The notes below the pieces were generated by a model. It worked only from the letters and a program-made list of their open reading frames with translations. It was not told where the DNA came from and searched no databases. This document shows, piece by piece, positions 10,976 through 23,700 of a stretch of DNA of 64,000 bases. The translations under genes and the position numbers were made by a program. The stretch spans positions 62,001 through 126,000 of the forward strand of contig NZ_QLKQ01000003.1 in the NCBI RefSeq assembly GCF_003349955.1. Direction: 5' to 3'. This DNA is from Azospirillum brasilense (GTDB lineage Bacteria; Pseudomonadota; Alphaproteobacteria; Azospirillales; Azospirillaceae). The stretch's first letter is position 1; every line of letters starts with the position of its first letter.

Positions 10976-11701
10976 TCAGCCGCGCAGGGCGAGGCGGTCG
11001 ACCAGCCCCGACCAGCTGCTGACCGAAATCAGGTGGGCGTAGACCAGCCCCAGCCAGCCGCGGTCACGCCACTCCACCAGCGTCTCGACGGGAAGCTGGT
11101 TGAAGGCCGCCTCGTCGATCACGTTGAAGCCGGCAAGGCTCAGCCGCTCGCCGTTGTTCAGGGTGATGTCGGCGCGCTTCTCCGACATCAGGCCGGCGGC
11201 GGTCACCGCCTCGACGAACTGGGTGGTGAAGGCGTTCTGGGCCTGGACTTCCTTGACGAACTCCAGGGCGTTGTTGGTCAGGTCGGAAGGCTGCCCGTCG
11301 ACGAAGAACGGGTTGTCCCGGCCCGGAACGACGGAGTCCGCAGCCTCGTCGATGCACAGGGTGAGCTGGGACTTGTCCTCGCTCTCCAGGAAGATGAACG
11401 GATAGCGGCGGACGTAGGCGGGGATATAGGCCCCCTCCTCCCAAGCGCCGTTCGCGTCGACGAACAGGTTCTCGCCCGAGCGCAGGCCGAGAAGCGCCAC
11501 CGGCTGGGCTGTCGGGCCTTCCGAGAACAGGATCGGGAACTGCTTGCAGGCCGCGGGAAACTCCGCCGCCATCAGCGGCACCGAGTTGGTGGCGGCCGCG
11601 AAGGCGAAGTTCGGCTCGGTCCGCAGCGACAGATCGGCGTCACGGGCGGCCACCAGCGGGCGGGGGCTCTTGTAGAACAGGGGCAGGGTCGGGTTGGTCA
11701 T
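10976..11701 (-). CDS. SapC family protein, third gene of the TPS locus
   Basis: 241-residue protein resembling the SapC family, named after a Campylobacter S-layer locus gene. Visible family features include the N-terminal LFY.S..PL segment, the FPILFS block and YIPAYVRRYPFIF near residue 95. There is no signal peptide, so it is probably cytosolic. It starts 44 bp after the tpsA stop codon on the same strand and is followed by a terminator, so it is very likely cotranscribed with the adhesin. A role in adhesin handling or surface-layer assembly is an inference from position only; the biochemical role of SapC proteins is not established. Confidence 0.8.
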   Translation of the reverse strand: MTNPTLPLFYKSPRPLVAARDADLSLRTEPNFAFAAATNSVPLMAAEFPAACKQFPILFSEGPTAQPVALLGLRSGENLFVDANGAWEEGAYIPAYVRRYPFIFLESEDKSQLTLCIDEAADSVVPGRDNPFFVDGQPSDLTNNALEFVKEVQAQNAFTTQFVEAVTAAGLMSEKRADITLNNGERLSLAGFNVIDEAAFNQLPVETLVEWRDRGWLGLVYAHLISVSSWSGLVDRLALRG

Positions 11702-11745
11702 TGTTCGCTATCCAAAGGGTAAAGGTCTGCCGGGGACGGCGCGCC

Positions 11746-14700
11746 TCAGCGCGCCTCCTCCTTCTCCGTCTGCTGGTTGCCGCCGGCCGACGCCGCGGGG
11801 CCGGTGGTCAGGACCTCCGGCTGCGCGCCGGCGCGGTTGGTGCCCGGGGTGGTTCCGGCGCCGGCGGAAGCGCCCATTCCCGAACCGGTGGACAGAACCT
11901 CCGGCTGGGTCCCGGCGCCGACCAGGGTGAGAACCTGCGGCGCGGCGTAGGCGGCCAGAGCGTTCGGCGTAAGGCCGGCGCGGGTCACCGTGCCGGTGAA
12001 CAGGCTGGCGACGCCGGGGGTGCTGGGAACCGGAACCACCACCACCACGGTGGCGGCGACCCGGCTGACCTGCTGCGTCGGACCCCAGGGGGTGTTGTTG
12101 ATGAAGTACGGGGCGGCCCGCAGCGGGCTGTCGATCGCGCTGGCGGCCAACGCGTCCGTCTTGCCGGCCACGGTGCCGAACATCCGGGCGGACCCGGCCT
12201 TGGGGACGGTCAGGCTCAGCACGTCGATCTTCTGCAAGGCGGTCCCGGTCTCCTGTCCGATCAGCAGCGCCCCGCCATCGGACGCCATGGTCAGCATGGT
12301 GGCCTTGCCCTGGAGCCCCGCCATGGTGATGGGGCCGCCCGCCGCGATGGACGCATGGCCGTCCGGCAAGGACGCCACGGCACCCAGCGTGATCGGGCCG
12401 GTCTTGGCCGTAATGCTGGCGGGCAGAACAATGCCCGATCCACCGGATTGGGTAAAGCCTCCCTCCGTGACAACCGTGGCATCGCGACCAAAGGTCACCG
12501 TGCCGGCCCCATCCGTCGTGACCAGGGCCAGCGAGCCGGCGCTGTTCACCGCCGCGCCGAAGGTGAAGCCGGCGCCGGTCAGGCGGAGGCCGTCCGTCCC
12601 GGTCGCGGTCAGCGCCTTGGCGAAGCGGCTCTCGCCGCCCGCCGTCTGGGTCAGCGAGCGCACGGTCACCGCGCCGTCGTAGAAGACGCCGCCCGAGGTC
12701 CGGACTGTGACGTCGCCCATCAGGCCCGACGCGCCGATGTCGCCCGCCGCGCGGATGGACGCGCCGTTCAGCGACAGCGCGGAACGGTTGGCGCTGTCGA
12801 CGGCCCCGCCGAACACGAGGTCGCCGCCGGTGCTGGTCAGCGCGCTGGCGCCGGCCACCGTCAGGGCTCCGCCGAAGCGCTGCGCCCCGGTGGTGGTGAC
12901 GGACGCGCCGTCCAGGCGGGTGCCGCCGCTGACGGCGATCTGCCGCAGGGCGCCGGTTTCGCCGAAGACCCCGGCCAGGACGGCGTCACCGTCGACCGTC
13001 AGACCCTGCACCCCGGCGTTGGCGGCGCTGACGCCGTTCAGCAGGGAGACGGTTCCGCCCGTCAGGACGGTGTCGGCCCCCAGCGTCACCGCGCCGCCGA
13101 AGTTCTGCTCCGCCATGGTGGTCACCGCGCCGCCGTTCAGGGCGGCGGCGCCGGTCACCGACAGGCGGCTCAGCGCCTGCGTGCCGCCGACCGCGCCGTT
13201 GAGGACGGCGTCGCCGGCGATGGTCAGCCCCTGGCCGCCGCGTGTGGCGGCGTCCAGCCCGCCGGCCAGAACGATGGTGCGGCCGGTCAGTCGGGTGTCG
13301 GTCCCCAGCACCGCCCGTTCCCCGTAGGTCTGGGTCCCGGTGGTGTCGACGCTGCCGCCGTTCAGGGCCAGCGTGCCCGCCGCGTCGGTGACGACCGAGG
13401 CGGCGCGGACCGACTGTGCGAAGCGGGTCTGCCCGGCGCTGTTCACCGTCAGATCGCCCAGCCGCTCCGTCCCGCCGACCGTGCCGGCGAAGACGGCGTC
13501 GCCGGTGCCGCTGGTGACGGTCAGGGCCTGCCCGCCGTCCAGCGCCCCGGCGAAGGTGACGCCGGTGCCGGCCAGGACCGACGGGGAGCCGGCCAGACGG
13601 ACCGCGCCGCCGTAGGTCTGCGCCCCGCTGGTGACCGCCGTGGCGCCGGTCAGCAGCGTCTCGCCGCCGACCGTCAGCGCGGCCAGCGCCTGCCGGGTGC
13701 CGAGGGTGCCGGAGAGCGCCGCGTTGCCGGCGATGGTCAGGCCTTGACGGCCCGCCTCCGCCGCGTCGATGCCGCCCGACAGCGCCACCTGGGTGCCGGT
13801 CAGGACCGTGTCGGCCCCCAGCATCACCGCGTCGGCGTAGCTCTGCGCACCGGTGGTGTCGACGCTGCCGCCGTTCAGGACGGTGATCCCGGTGGCGTCG
13901 GTCGCCAGCGAGGCCGCCTTGATCGTGTCGGCGATGGTGGTGATGCCGCCGCCGTTGATCGCCAGCGCCCCCAGACGGCTGCCGCCGCCGACGGCGCCGC
14001 CGAGCAGGATGTCGCCGCTGCCGCTGGTCAGCGTCAGCGCCTGCCCACCGTCGAGGGTCGAGAGGAGGAGGATCCCCTCGGTGCCGGTGATCCGGCTGTC
14101 GCCGCCCAGCGTCACCGCCTTCGCCGCCGTGAAGACCGTGCCGGCCTGATAGGCGCCGTCCAGGGTCACCGCGTTGTTGTAGGTCTGGGCACCGCTGGTC
14201 GTCACCGACCGCAGGCTGGTGGTGCCGTCGGCGTCGGTGGTCAGGCTGGCGAGCGCCGTCGTGTCGCCCACCGCCGCGTTGAACCGGGTGGCGCCGCCGC
14301 TGTTGACGGTCAGCGCCTGGGCGCCGTTCACCGTGCCGTTGAAGGTCACCGCGCCGCTGCCGGCGTTGATCGTGGTGGTCCCCGCCAGCGTCACCGGGCC
14401 GGCGACGGCGAAGGCGCCGTTGCCGGTGGCGTAGCTGCCCATCAGGCTGGTTTCCCCGCCGTAGCTCTGGTCACCCGCCGTGGTCACGTTGACGAGGCTG
14501 GTGTAGCCCGTGCCGGTGGTCAGGCTGGCGAGCGCCGTCGTGCCGCCCACCGCCGCGTTGAACACCATCGCCCCGGTCGAGGTCGCCGTCAGCGCCTGGG
14601 CGCCGTCCACCGTCCCATTGACCGTCCCGTTGAAAGTGATCGTGCCGTAGCCGGCATCCACCACCGTGGTCCCGGCCAGCGTCGTCGCGCCGTTGAAGGT

Positions 14701-17700
14701 GATCGCGCTGTCGGTCGAGTTGTAGGCGCCGTTGAGCGTGGTGGCGTCGTTGTAGGTCTGGGCGCCGCTGGTCGTCACCGACCGCAGGCTGGTGGTGCCG
14801 TCGGCGTCGGTGGTCAGGCTGGCGAGCGCCGTCGTGCCGCCCACCGCCGCATTGAACTGCGTGGCGCCGCTGCCGTTGACGACCAGCGCCTGGGCGCCGT
14901 TCACCGTGCCGTTGAAGGTCACCGCACCGCTGCCGGCGTTGACCGTGGCGGCCCCCGCCAGAGTCACCGGGCCTTCGACGGTGAAGGCGCCGTTGCCGGT
15001 GGCGTAGGTGCCCATCAGGCTGGTTTCGCCGCCGTAGCTCTGCGCGCCCGTCGTGGTCACGTTGACGAGGCTGGTGTAGCCCGTGCCGGTGGTCAGGCTG
15101 GCCAGAGCCGTCGTGCCGCCCACCGCCGCGTTGAACACCATCGCTCCGGTCGAGATCGCCGTCAGGTCCTGGGCGCCGTTAACCGTCCCGTTGAAGGTGA
15201 TCGTGCCGTAGCCCGCGTCCACCAGCGTCGTCCCGGCCAGCGTCGTCTCACCGTTGAAGGTGATCGGGCTGTTGAGCGAGCTGTAGGCTCCGTTGAGCGT
15301 CGTGGCGGCGCCGTGGGTCTGTGCGCCGGTGGTGGTGACGCTCAGGAAGCTGGCCGTGGCGCCCGCGTTGGTGGTCAGGCTGGCCAGGGCCGTCGTGCCA
15401 CCCACCGCCGCGTTGAAGGTCGTCGTCCCCGTCCCGGCGATGGTCAGCGCCTGGGCGCCGTTCACCGTGCCGTTGAAGGTCGCCGTCCCGGCGTTCACCG
15501 TCGTCGCCCCGCCCAGCGTCACCGCCGCGTTCGTGGTGAAGGTGCCGCCCGTGTAGGTGCCGTCCAGCGTCACCGCGTTGTTGTAGGTCTGGGCCCCCGT
15601 CGTCGTCACCGACTTCAGGTTGGTGCTGCCGCTGTCTGTGGTCAGGCTCGCCAGAGCCGTTGTGCCGCCCACCGCGCCGGTGAACGCCGTCGCACCCTTG
15701 TTGTTGACCGCCAGGGCGTAGGCGCCGTCCACCGTGCCGGCGAAGAGGACGCCCGCACCGCCATACACCGTGGTCGTCCCGGCCAGCGTCGCCGCACCGT
15801 TGACGGTGAAGGCGTTGCCGGCGCTGTAGAGGCCGTTGAGGGTGACCGCGTCGTTGTAGGTCTGGGCACCCGTGGTAACCACGTTGCGCAGGCTGCTGGT
15901 GCCGCCGGCGTCGGTGGTCAGGCTCGCCAGAGCCGTCGTGCCGCCCACCGTGCCGGTGAACTGCGTGGCGCCCTTGCTGTTGATGACCAGCGCCTGGGCT
16001 CCGTCCACCGTGCCGGCGAACAGAACCGACCCGCCGTTGACCGTGGTGTCGCCGGCCAGCGTCGCCGCACCGTTGGCGGTGAAGGTGCCGCCGCTGGTGT
16101 AGGTGCCGTTCAGGGTGACCGCGTCGTTGTAGGTCTGCGCCCCCGTGGTGGTGACGTTGCGCAGGCTGCTGGTGCCGCCGGCGTCGGTGGTCAGGCTCGC
16201 CAGAGCCGTCGTGCCGCCCACCGTGCCGGTGAACTGCGTGGCGCCCTTGCTGTTGATGACCAGCGCCTGGGCGCCGTCCACCGTGCCGGCGAACAGAACC
16301 GACCCGCCATTCACCGTCGTCGCACCGGCCAGCGTCGCCGCGCCGTTGGCGCTGAAGGCGCCGGTGGTGGTCGTGTAGGTGCCGTTCAGGGTGACCGCGT
16401 CGTTGTAGGTCTGCGCGCCCGTGGTGGTGACGTTGCGCAGGCTGCTGGTGCCGCCGGCATCCGTCGTCAGGCTGGCCAGGGCGGTCGTGCCGCCCACCGC
16501 GCCGGTGAAGGTCGTCGTGCTCTTGTTGTTGACCGCCAGCGCGTAGGCACCGTCCACCGCGCCGGCGAACAGAACCGCCGATCCGCCGTTGACCGTGGTG
16601 TCGCCGGCCAGCGTCGCCGCGCCGTTGGCGGTGAAGGCGCCGGTGGTGGTCGTGTAGGTGCCGTTCAGCGTCGTGGCGGCGTTGTGGGTCTGGGCGCCGG
16701 AGGTGGTGACGTTCAGGAAGCTGGCCGTGCCGCCCGCGGCGGTGGTCAGGCTCGCCAGGGCCGTCGTGCCGCCCACCGCCGCGTTGAACTGCGCCGTGCC
16801 CGTCCCGGCGACGGTCAGCGCCTGGGCGCCGTTCACCGTGCCGTTGAAGGTCGCCGTCCCGGCGTTCACCGTCGTCGCCCCGACCAGCGTCGCCGCCGCG
16901 TTGGCCGTGACCGTGCTGCCGGTGTAGGTGCCGTCCAGGGTCACCGCGTCGTTGTAGGTCTGCGCCCCCGTCGTCGTCACCGACTTCACGCTGCTGGTGC
17001 CGGCGGCGTCGGTGGTCAGGCTGGCCAGAGCCGTCGTGCCGCCCACCGCGCCGCTGAACGTCGTCGTGCTCTTGTTGTTGACCGCCAGCGCGTAGGCGCC
17101 GTCCACCGTGCCGGCGAACAGAACCGCCGACCCGCCGTTGACCGTGGTGTCGCCGGCCAGCGTCGCCGCACCGTTGGCGGTGAAGGTGCCGCCGCCGGTG
17201 TAGGTGCCGTTCAGGGTGACCGCGTCGTTGTAGGTCTGCGCGCCCGTGGTGGTGACGTTGCGCAGGCTGCTGGTGCCGGCGGCATCCGTCGTCAGGCTGG
17301 CCAGAGCCGTCGTACCGCCCACCGCACCGGTGAACTGGGTGGCGGCCTTGCTGTTGATGACCAGGGCCTGGGCGCCGTCCACCGTGCCGGCGAACAGAAC
17401 CGACCCGCCGTTGACCGTCGTCGCCCCGGCCAGCGTGGTCGCCGCGTTGGCGGTGAAGGCGCCGCTGCCGGTGTTGTAGGTGCCGTCGAGCGTCACCGCG
17501 TCGTTGTAGGTCTGCGCGCCGGTGGTCGTCACCGATTTCACGCTGCTGGTGCCGGCGGCGTCGGTGGTCAGGCTGGCAAGCGCCGTCGTGCCGCCCACCG
17601 TGCCGTTGAACTGCGCCATGCCCTTGTTGTTGACCGCCAGGGCATAGGCGCCATCGACGGTGCTCATGAACACGACGCTCGACGTGCCGTCCACCGTCGT

Positions 17701-20700
17701 GTTGCCGGCCAGCGTCACCGCGCCGATGGCCGAGAAGACCGCGCCGGTGGTGTAGGTGCCGTCAAGCGTCACCATCCCGCTGTAGGTCTGGGCGCCGGTG
17801 GTCGTCACCGACTTCAGGCTGCTGGTGCCGCCGGCGTCGATGGTCAGGGTCGTCAGCGCCGTCGTGCCGCCCACCGTGCCGGTGAACTGGGTGGCGCCGC
17901 TGCTGGTGATCACGAGGGAGTTGGCCCCGTTCACCGTGCCGCTGAACAGCACGTTTCCGCTGCCCGCGTTCACCGTGGTGCCGCCCGCCAGCGTCGTCGC
18001 GCCGGTCACCGTGAAGGCGCCGTTTCCGGTGGCGTAGGCGCCCTGGAGGCTGGTCGCGCCGGTGTAGGTCTGCGCCCCCGTGGTCGTCACGGCGCGCAGG
18101 CCGATGGTGCCGGCCGTGACCGACAGGGAGGCCAGGTTGCTGGCCGCCCCGCCCAGAGTCACGCCGCCCTGCGCCGCGTTCAGGGTCGCCCCGTAGCCGC
18201 CGCCGGTCAGCGTGCCGGTCACCGACAGGTCGCCGCCGGTCGCGGTCACCGTGCGGTTGGCGCCCGACAGGGTCAGGTTCCCGGTGACGGTCACCGACTT
18301 GCCGGACAGCGCGCCGCCCAGCGTGGTGTTGCCGGTGTAGGTCTGCGCGCCCGTGCTGGTGACGTTGCCCAAGGCGATGCTGGTGCCCTGCACCGTCACG
18401 CTCGCCCGGGTGTCGTCCGGACCGGTGCTGGTCACCGCCTTGGTCAGGCTGACCGCGCCGCCGGTGGAGACCAGGGAGATGGAGCCGCTGCCCCCGGCGG
18501 TGATGCCGGTGGTGGCGTTGCCGTCGCTGATGGCGCCGCTGGCGGTGACGGCGATGTCCCCGTCGTTGGTGGAAAGGTTGCCCAGGGTGAAGCTGGTGCC
18601 GGCCAGATAAATTCCGCCCGTCCCGGTCACCGTCGCCGAGATGTTGGCGATGGAGCTGGTGAAGGCGGCGGAACTGGTCCCGATCCCGGTGTTGGAGGTC
18701 AGGTTCAGCGCGCCGCCGGTCAGGCTGGTGCCGTTGCCGGTCAGCAGGCTGCCGCCCGCCGCCGACAGGGTGATGGTGCCGGTCGGACCCGCGTTGATCG
18801 TGCCGACCGTCAGGTCGCCCGTCGTCGCGGTCAGGCTGACCGTGCCGACGCCGCTCACCGAGGTCGCGGTCATGCCGGTGCTGCTGGTGGCGGTGACGGT
18901 GCCGTTGGCGCCGAGGGTCGCCGCGGTCAGGGTGCCGGTGTTGTTGACGGTCAGGTTCTTGCCGGAGCCGGTCAGGCTGGCGTCGATGGTGCCGACCGTG
19001 GTGTTGAGGGTGGTGTTGCCGCCGCTGGAGCCGCTGGCGAAGGTCAGCGAGCCCGCGGTGATCGACAGCGAGCGCGGCGAACCGCCCGCGGCCACCACGT
19101 CGGTGGTGCCCTTCAGCGTCAGGGCGCCCGTGCCGAGGTTGATCGCCGCGGTCGGCAGCGTCAGCACCCCGCCGGACTGCAGCAGCAGGTTGCCGCTGGT
19201 CATCGACAGGCCGGCGCTGGCGTCCAGGTTGCCGGCCGTGCGGATGTAGGCGGACCCGCCCGTCCCCAGGGTGACGAGGTTGTTGCCCAGCGTCAGGGCG
19301 GCGCTGTTGATGTTGTCGACCGAGATGACCGGCGTGGAGCCGGTGGCGGTCAGGCCGGTCAGGCTGGCCACGTTCATCTTGATCGGCGTACCGGCGCCGG
19401 TGGCGGCGTCGGTGACCACGCCGATGCTGCCGTCGGTGGCGGTCAGGCTGGCCGAGTGGCCGGTCACATGGGTGCCGTTGCCGCTGCCCAGGATGGACCC
19501 GGCGGCGGTCAGCGCGACCGCGCCGCTGGTGGTGTTGGCCGACACCGACTGGACGGTCATCGTGCCGGCCGACGCGATGGTGACCGAGCCGCTGGAGGCG
19601 GTGGCCGAGGTGACGGTGACGCCGGCGGCGGTGTCGTCGGTTACGTAAACGCTGCCGGTGGCGCTCGCCAGGGTCAGGCTGCCGGTGGTGGTCTGGACGG
19701 ACCGGCTGGAGGTGCCGACTCCCTTGCTGCCGGTCAGCGAGACCGAGCCGCCGACGATCCGCGTCTCGGCAAGGCCGTCGTCATACACCCAGCCCCCGGT
19801 GGTGCTGAGGGTGACCGCCCCGCTGCCGGCGTTGATGCTGCCGGCGACGATGTCGGCGTCCACGGCGGAGGAGGAGATGGTGATCGCCCCGCCACCGGTG
19901 CTGGCGCTGACCACCTGGAGGCGGTCGCCGGCCTGCACGTCGATCTTGCCGCCGGTCGTCGCGGCGTAGGCTAGCGCGGTGGCGCCGGTGGTGCTCAGAT
20001 AGATGTCGCCCGACCCGCCGTTGGCCTGCACCTGGGCGCCGCCCACGCCGACGCGGGCCGAGGAGGTGCCGATGCCGGCCGTGGCGTTGAGCACCACGGT
20101 CTTGCCGGTGACCGCGGAACCGCCGTTGGCCGCAAGGATCTTGCCGCCGTTGCCGGTGGCGCTCAGCGTGACCGAGCCGTTGTTGGCACCCGCCGTCACC
20201 GTCCCGGCGGTGATCGAGCCGCCGGTCGAGGTCACGGCGATGCTGTTGCCGGCCGCGTCGGTGGCGATGGCGACGTTGGTCAGGGTGATGTTGCCGCTGC
20301 CCGTCACCACCACCGGACCGTTGTTGACCGCGGCCGTCAGCCCGCCGGTCAGGGACCCGGCGATGTCGAGGTAGACGCCGCCGGCGCCCGTGACGTTGGT
20401 GGTCAGCGCCCCGGTGCTGGACGTCGAGACCTTGAACGCCGCGTCCGCCGTGCCGATGCCGACCCCCGCCGTCAGCGTGGCGCTGCCGCTGCCGAGGCTC
20501 AGGCTGGAGCCGCCGTTGAGGATCCGGCCGGCCGTCGCCGTCAGGGTCAGCGCCTTGCTGCTGTCGTAGGAGAGGTTGGAGACGGTCAGGTCGCCGGTCG
20601 CCGCGATCACCGTCAGGGCGCCGCCGGTGGTGATCGAGCTGAGGTTCAGCCCCGCCGCGTTCTTCACGAACAGGCCGCCGGTGCCGCTGCTGGCGGTCAG

Positions 20701-23700
20701 GCTGGACACGTTCATGCCCAGCGCCGTGGCGCTGGTGCCGATGGAACTGCTGTTGGTCTGCTCGTTGGTCTTCTTCTGGGCGTCCAGCGTCAGGGAGCCG
20801 GCGGTGATGGTGGAGCTGTTGTTCACCGCCGTGATGCTGCCGGCGGTCGAGCTATTGCCCGTCGCCGTCAGGCTAACCGTGCTGGAGGCGCCTGTGTCCA
20901 CCGTGCCGATGGCGATGGCCCCCGGCGCCTTGAAGGTGAAATCCAGGCCGGTGCTGTCGGTCAGCGTGGTGAAGGTGGTGACTCCGCCGCTGCCCGTGAC
21001 GTTCCAGCTCAGGTTGGTCGCCGTCAGGCTCATCGTGCCGGAGGTGGCGGTTCCGGTGTAGGGCGTGCGGTCGATGGTCAGCTTGGCGAGGTCGAGCGTG
21101 TCGGCGACGGCGAAGGTGCCGGCCGTCTTGATCGTCAGATCGGTCGTCGCGACGTTGAGCGTGGAGCCCGTGGCGGCGATGCCACCCTTGATCGCGGACA
21201 GCTCGACGCTGCCGCCGGACACCAGATTGCCGTTGCTGGCGTCGATGCTGCCGTCGCTGCTGGTCAGCGACACCGCCCCGGTCGTGCTGATGGTGCCGGC
21301 GGTCAGCAGGCCGGCCCCGCTGGAGCCGGTGCTCAGCTTGATGGCGCCGCCGCCGGTGCTCACCACCGATTGGGCGATCAGGCCCCGGCTTTCGGACACG
21401 GCGATGCTGCCCGCGGCGCTCGCGGTCAGCGTGGTGCTGGTGGAATTGGCCTGTGTCGAGACGGCGCTGACGTTGCCGATGGAGCCGGTCGCCGTCAGGT
21501 TCACAATGTTGCTGCCGCTGATCGTGCCGCTGAGGATCGAGCCGCCCTGGTTGTTGATGTAGGCGTTTGCGCCGTTCATCGAGATGGAGCCGAGCGCGAT
21601 GTCGCCGGTGGTGTTGTTCAGGGTCAACGCCCCGCCCATGACCATCTCGTCAACGTACGTCGAGCCGTGCAGGTTGATCACCGCGCCGTCGTTGGCCTTC
21701 ACCGTCAGGTTGCCGGCGGTGACCGCGATGAACTCGCCCCCGGTCTTGCCCACCGCACCGGAGGAGGCGGTCAGGCTTGCGATGCCGGCGTTGATCTTCA
21801 GCGTGGAATGACCGATCCCCACGATCCCGGGCGCCGCGTTCAGGGTGAGCGTCCCGGTCTTGCCGACATCCAGCCCGCCGATGGCCAACTTGCGATGGCT
21901 GTCGAAGGAGAAGCGCACGCCGTCGGCGTCGTTCAGCGAGACCAGCACCGCCTGCGTGCTGCTCTCCACGCCGCTGAGCGCGACGGCCGCACCCGCCCGG
22001 TTGACCGAGGTCAGGCTGTAGGTGCGGTCGTTGATGGTCGACAAGGCGCTCTTGATCTTCAGCGTGCCGATGCGGGTGTCGGATTCGACGTAGAGATCGC
22101 CCTTCACGTTGAAGGTCGCCGACGAGGCCGAGAGATGGATCTTGTTGGTGGAGGAGCCGATGCCGCCGCCGCTGCTCAGGGTCGCGGTGCCGGCGGTGAT
22201 GCGGTTGGCCGGGTTGCCCGCGGTCGCCGAGGCGGCGCCCGTGATGGCGGTTGCGCTGGTCAGATCGACGGTGCCCCAGTTCTGCACGTTGAGCGTGCCG
22301 ATGGACAGAGCGTGCTGGGTGTCCAGCGTGAAGGCGAGACCGGTGGTATCGGTCAGTTCGCTCAGCGTCGTGGTGGTGCCGTCGTCCGTCATGGTGAAGA
22401 CGAGCTGCGGCGCGGTGATCTGGTAGGTGCCCGCACCGGTGGTCCGCGAGCTGGTCAGCGACAGCGCGGTCAGGTCCCGGCCGTTGTCCACGAACGCGTC
22501 GGTCGCCGTGATCAGCGCCAGCGTGTCGGCCATCGTCGCGATGTGGTTGGCGGACGACCCCGCCTGACCGATGCCGCCGGTCGCGGTGAGGGCCACCGTG
22601 CCGGCCGTCACCATCGAGCTGCCGTTGCTGAGGATGTCCTTGCCGGTGCCGGTGGTCTCGATGGCCACCTTGCGGGACAGGCCGCCGTTGATCGTCCCCA
22701 GGGCGACGCTGTTGTCGCTCTTGAACGAGAAGTCGAGGCCGCTCGCGTCCACGACGTTGCCGAGCGTGTACTGGCTGCCGGTGTTGGTGTCGGTCAGCGC
22801 GAAGGTCAGCGCCTCCGAGCGGATGTCATAGACATTCTGCGTGCCGGTGGACGCGTGCCGGACGTCCAGGCTGAGGGCGTGCAGGTCGGCGCTGTTCGTC
22901 AGGTAGACGTTGCGACCGGCGGTCACCTCCAGGGTCCGCGTCTCGGTCAGCAGCGGTGTGCCGGACGCCCCGATGGAGCCCCCTTCGACCGTCAGCGTCA
23001 CCTTGTCCGCGCGCAGCGGCTTGGTTCCGGATTGCAGCAGCGACCCGCTGTTGGTCACCTTGATGTCCGCCGAGGAGCCGGCCTTCACATCCTTCAGCGT
23101 CAGGGTGCCGGAGTTGCTGAGCTTCAGCGATCCCGTCAGGTTGGCCGACAGGGTGCCGATCTGGGTGGTGAAGTAGGAACCGCTGCTGGTGTGTTCGACG
23201 CTGGTCGCCTTCAGCGTCAGGCTGCCCGCGGTGACGGTCGTGCCGCTGCCGTTCGTGGCGCTGATGGAGGACGTGCCGGAATTGGCGGTCAGGTCGACGG
23301 TGCCGGTGCTTCCGACATCGATCTTGGCGACCCGCAGGGCCTTGTCGTTGCTGACGGTCAGCTTCAACCCGCTCTGGGTGATGTTGGTCACCGTCAGGCC
23401 TTCCTGCAACGAGGAGTCGCTGAAAGTGGCGGTCAGGCCGGTCGAGCTGATGGAGTAGGTGTTGGCGCCCCCGCCGGACTTGTTGTGCCGGAAGTCCAGC
23501 GTCAGATCGGTCAGGGTGGTGTTGTTGCTGACCGTCACGTTGCCGCCCGACGCGATGGACAGCTTCTGCGTGCTGGTCTGCACCTGGTTGGTGCCGCCGA
23601 TGTTGCCGTTGCTGCCAGTTGCGGTCAGGGAGACCGAGCCCGCCGTGATCGTGCCCGACCCGTTGATCGACGGCCCGCCGGAGGCGCTCGTGGCCGTCCC

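Noticed and set aside
14170-18080. Regular repeats that at first look like a CRISPR-like array
   Set aside because: Units are about 280 bp, fully coding in one frame, with no short direct repeat/spacer pattern and no cas genes.
11701-19974. 2757-codon open frame on the plus strand, antisense to tpsA
   Set aside because: Translation is Arg/Gly/Gln/Asp-rich with no domain, and mirrors the tpsA repeats. GC-rich, Thr/Gly/Ala-heavy codons on the minus strand rarely give stop codons in this antisense phase.
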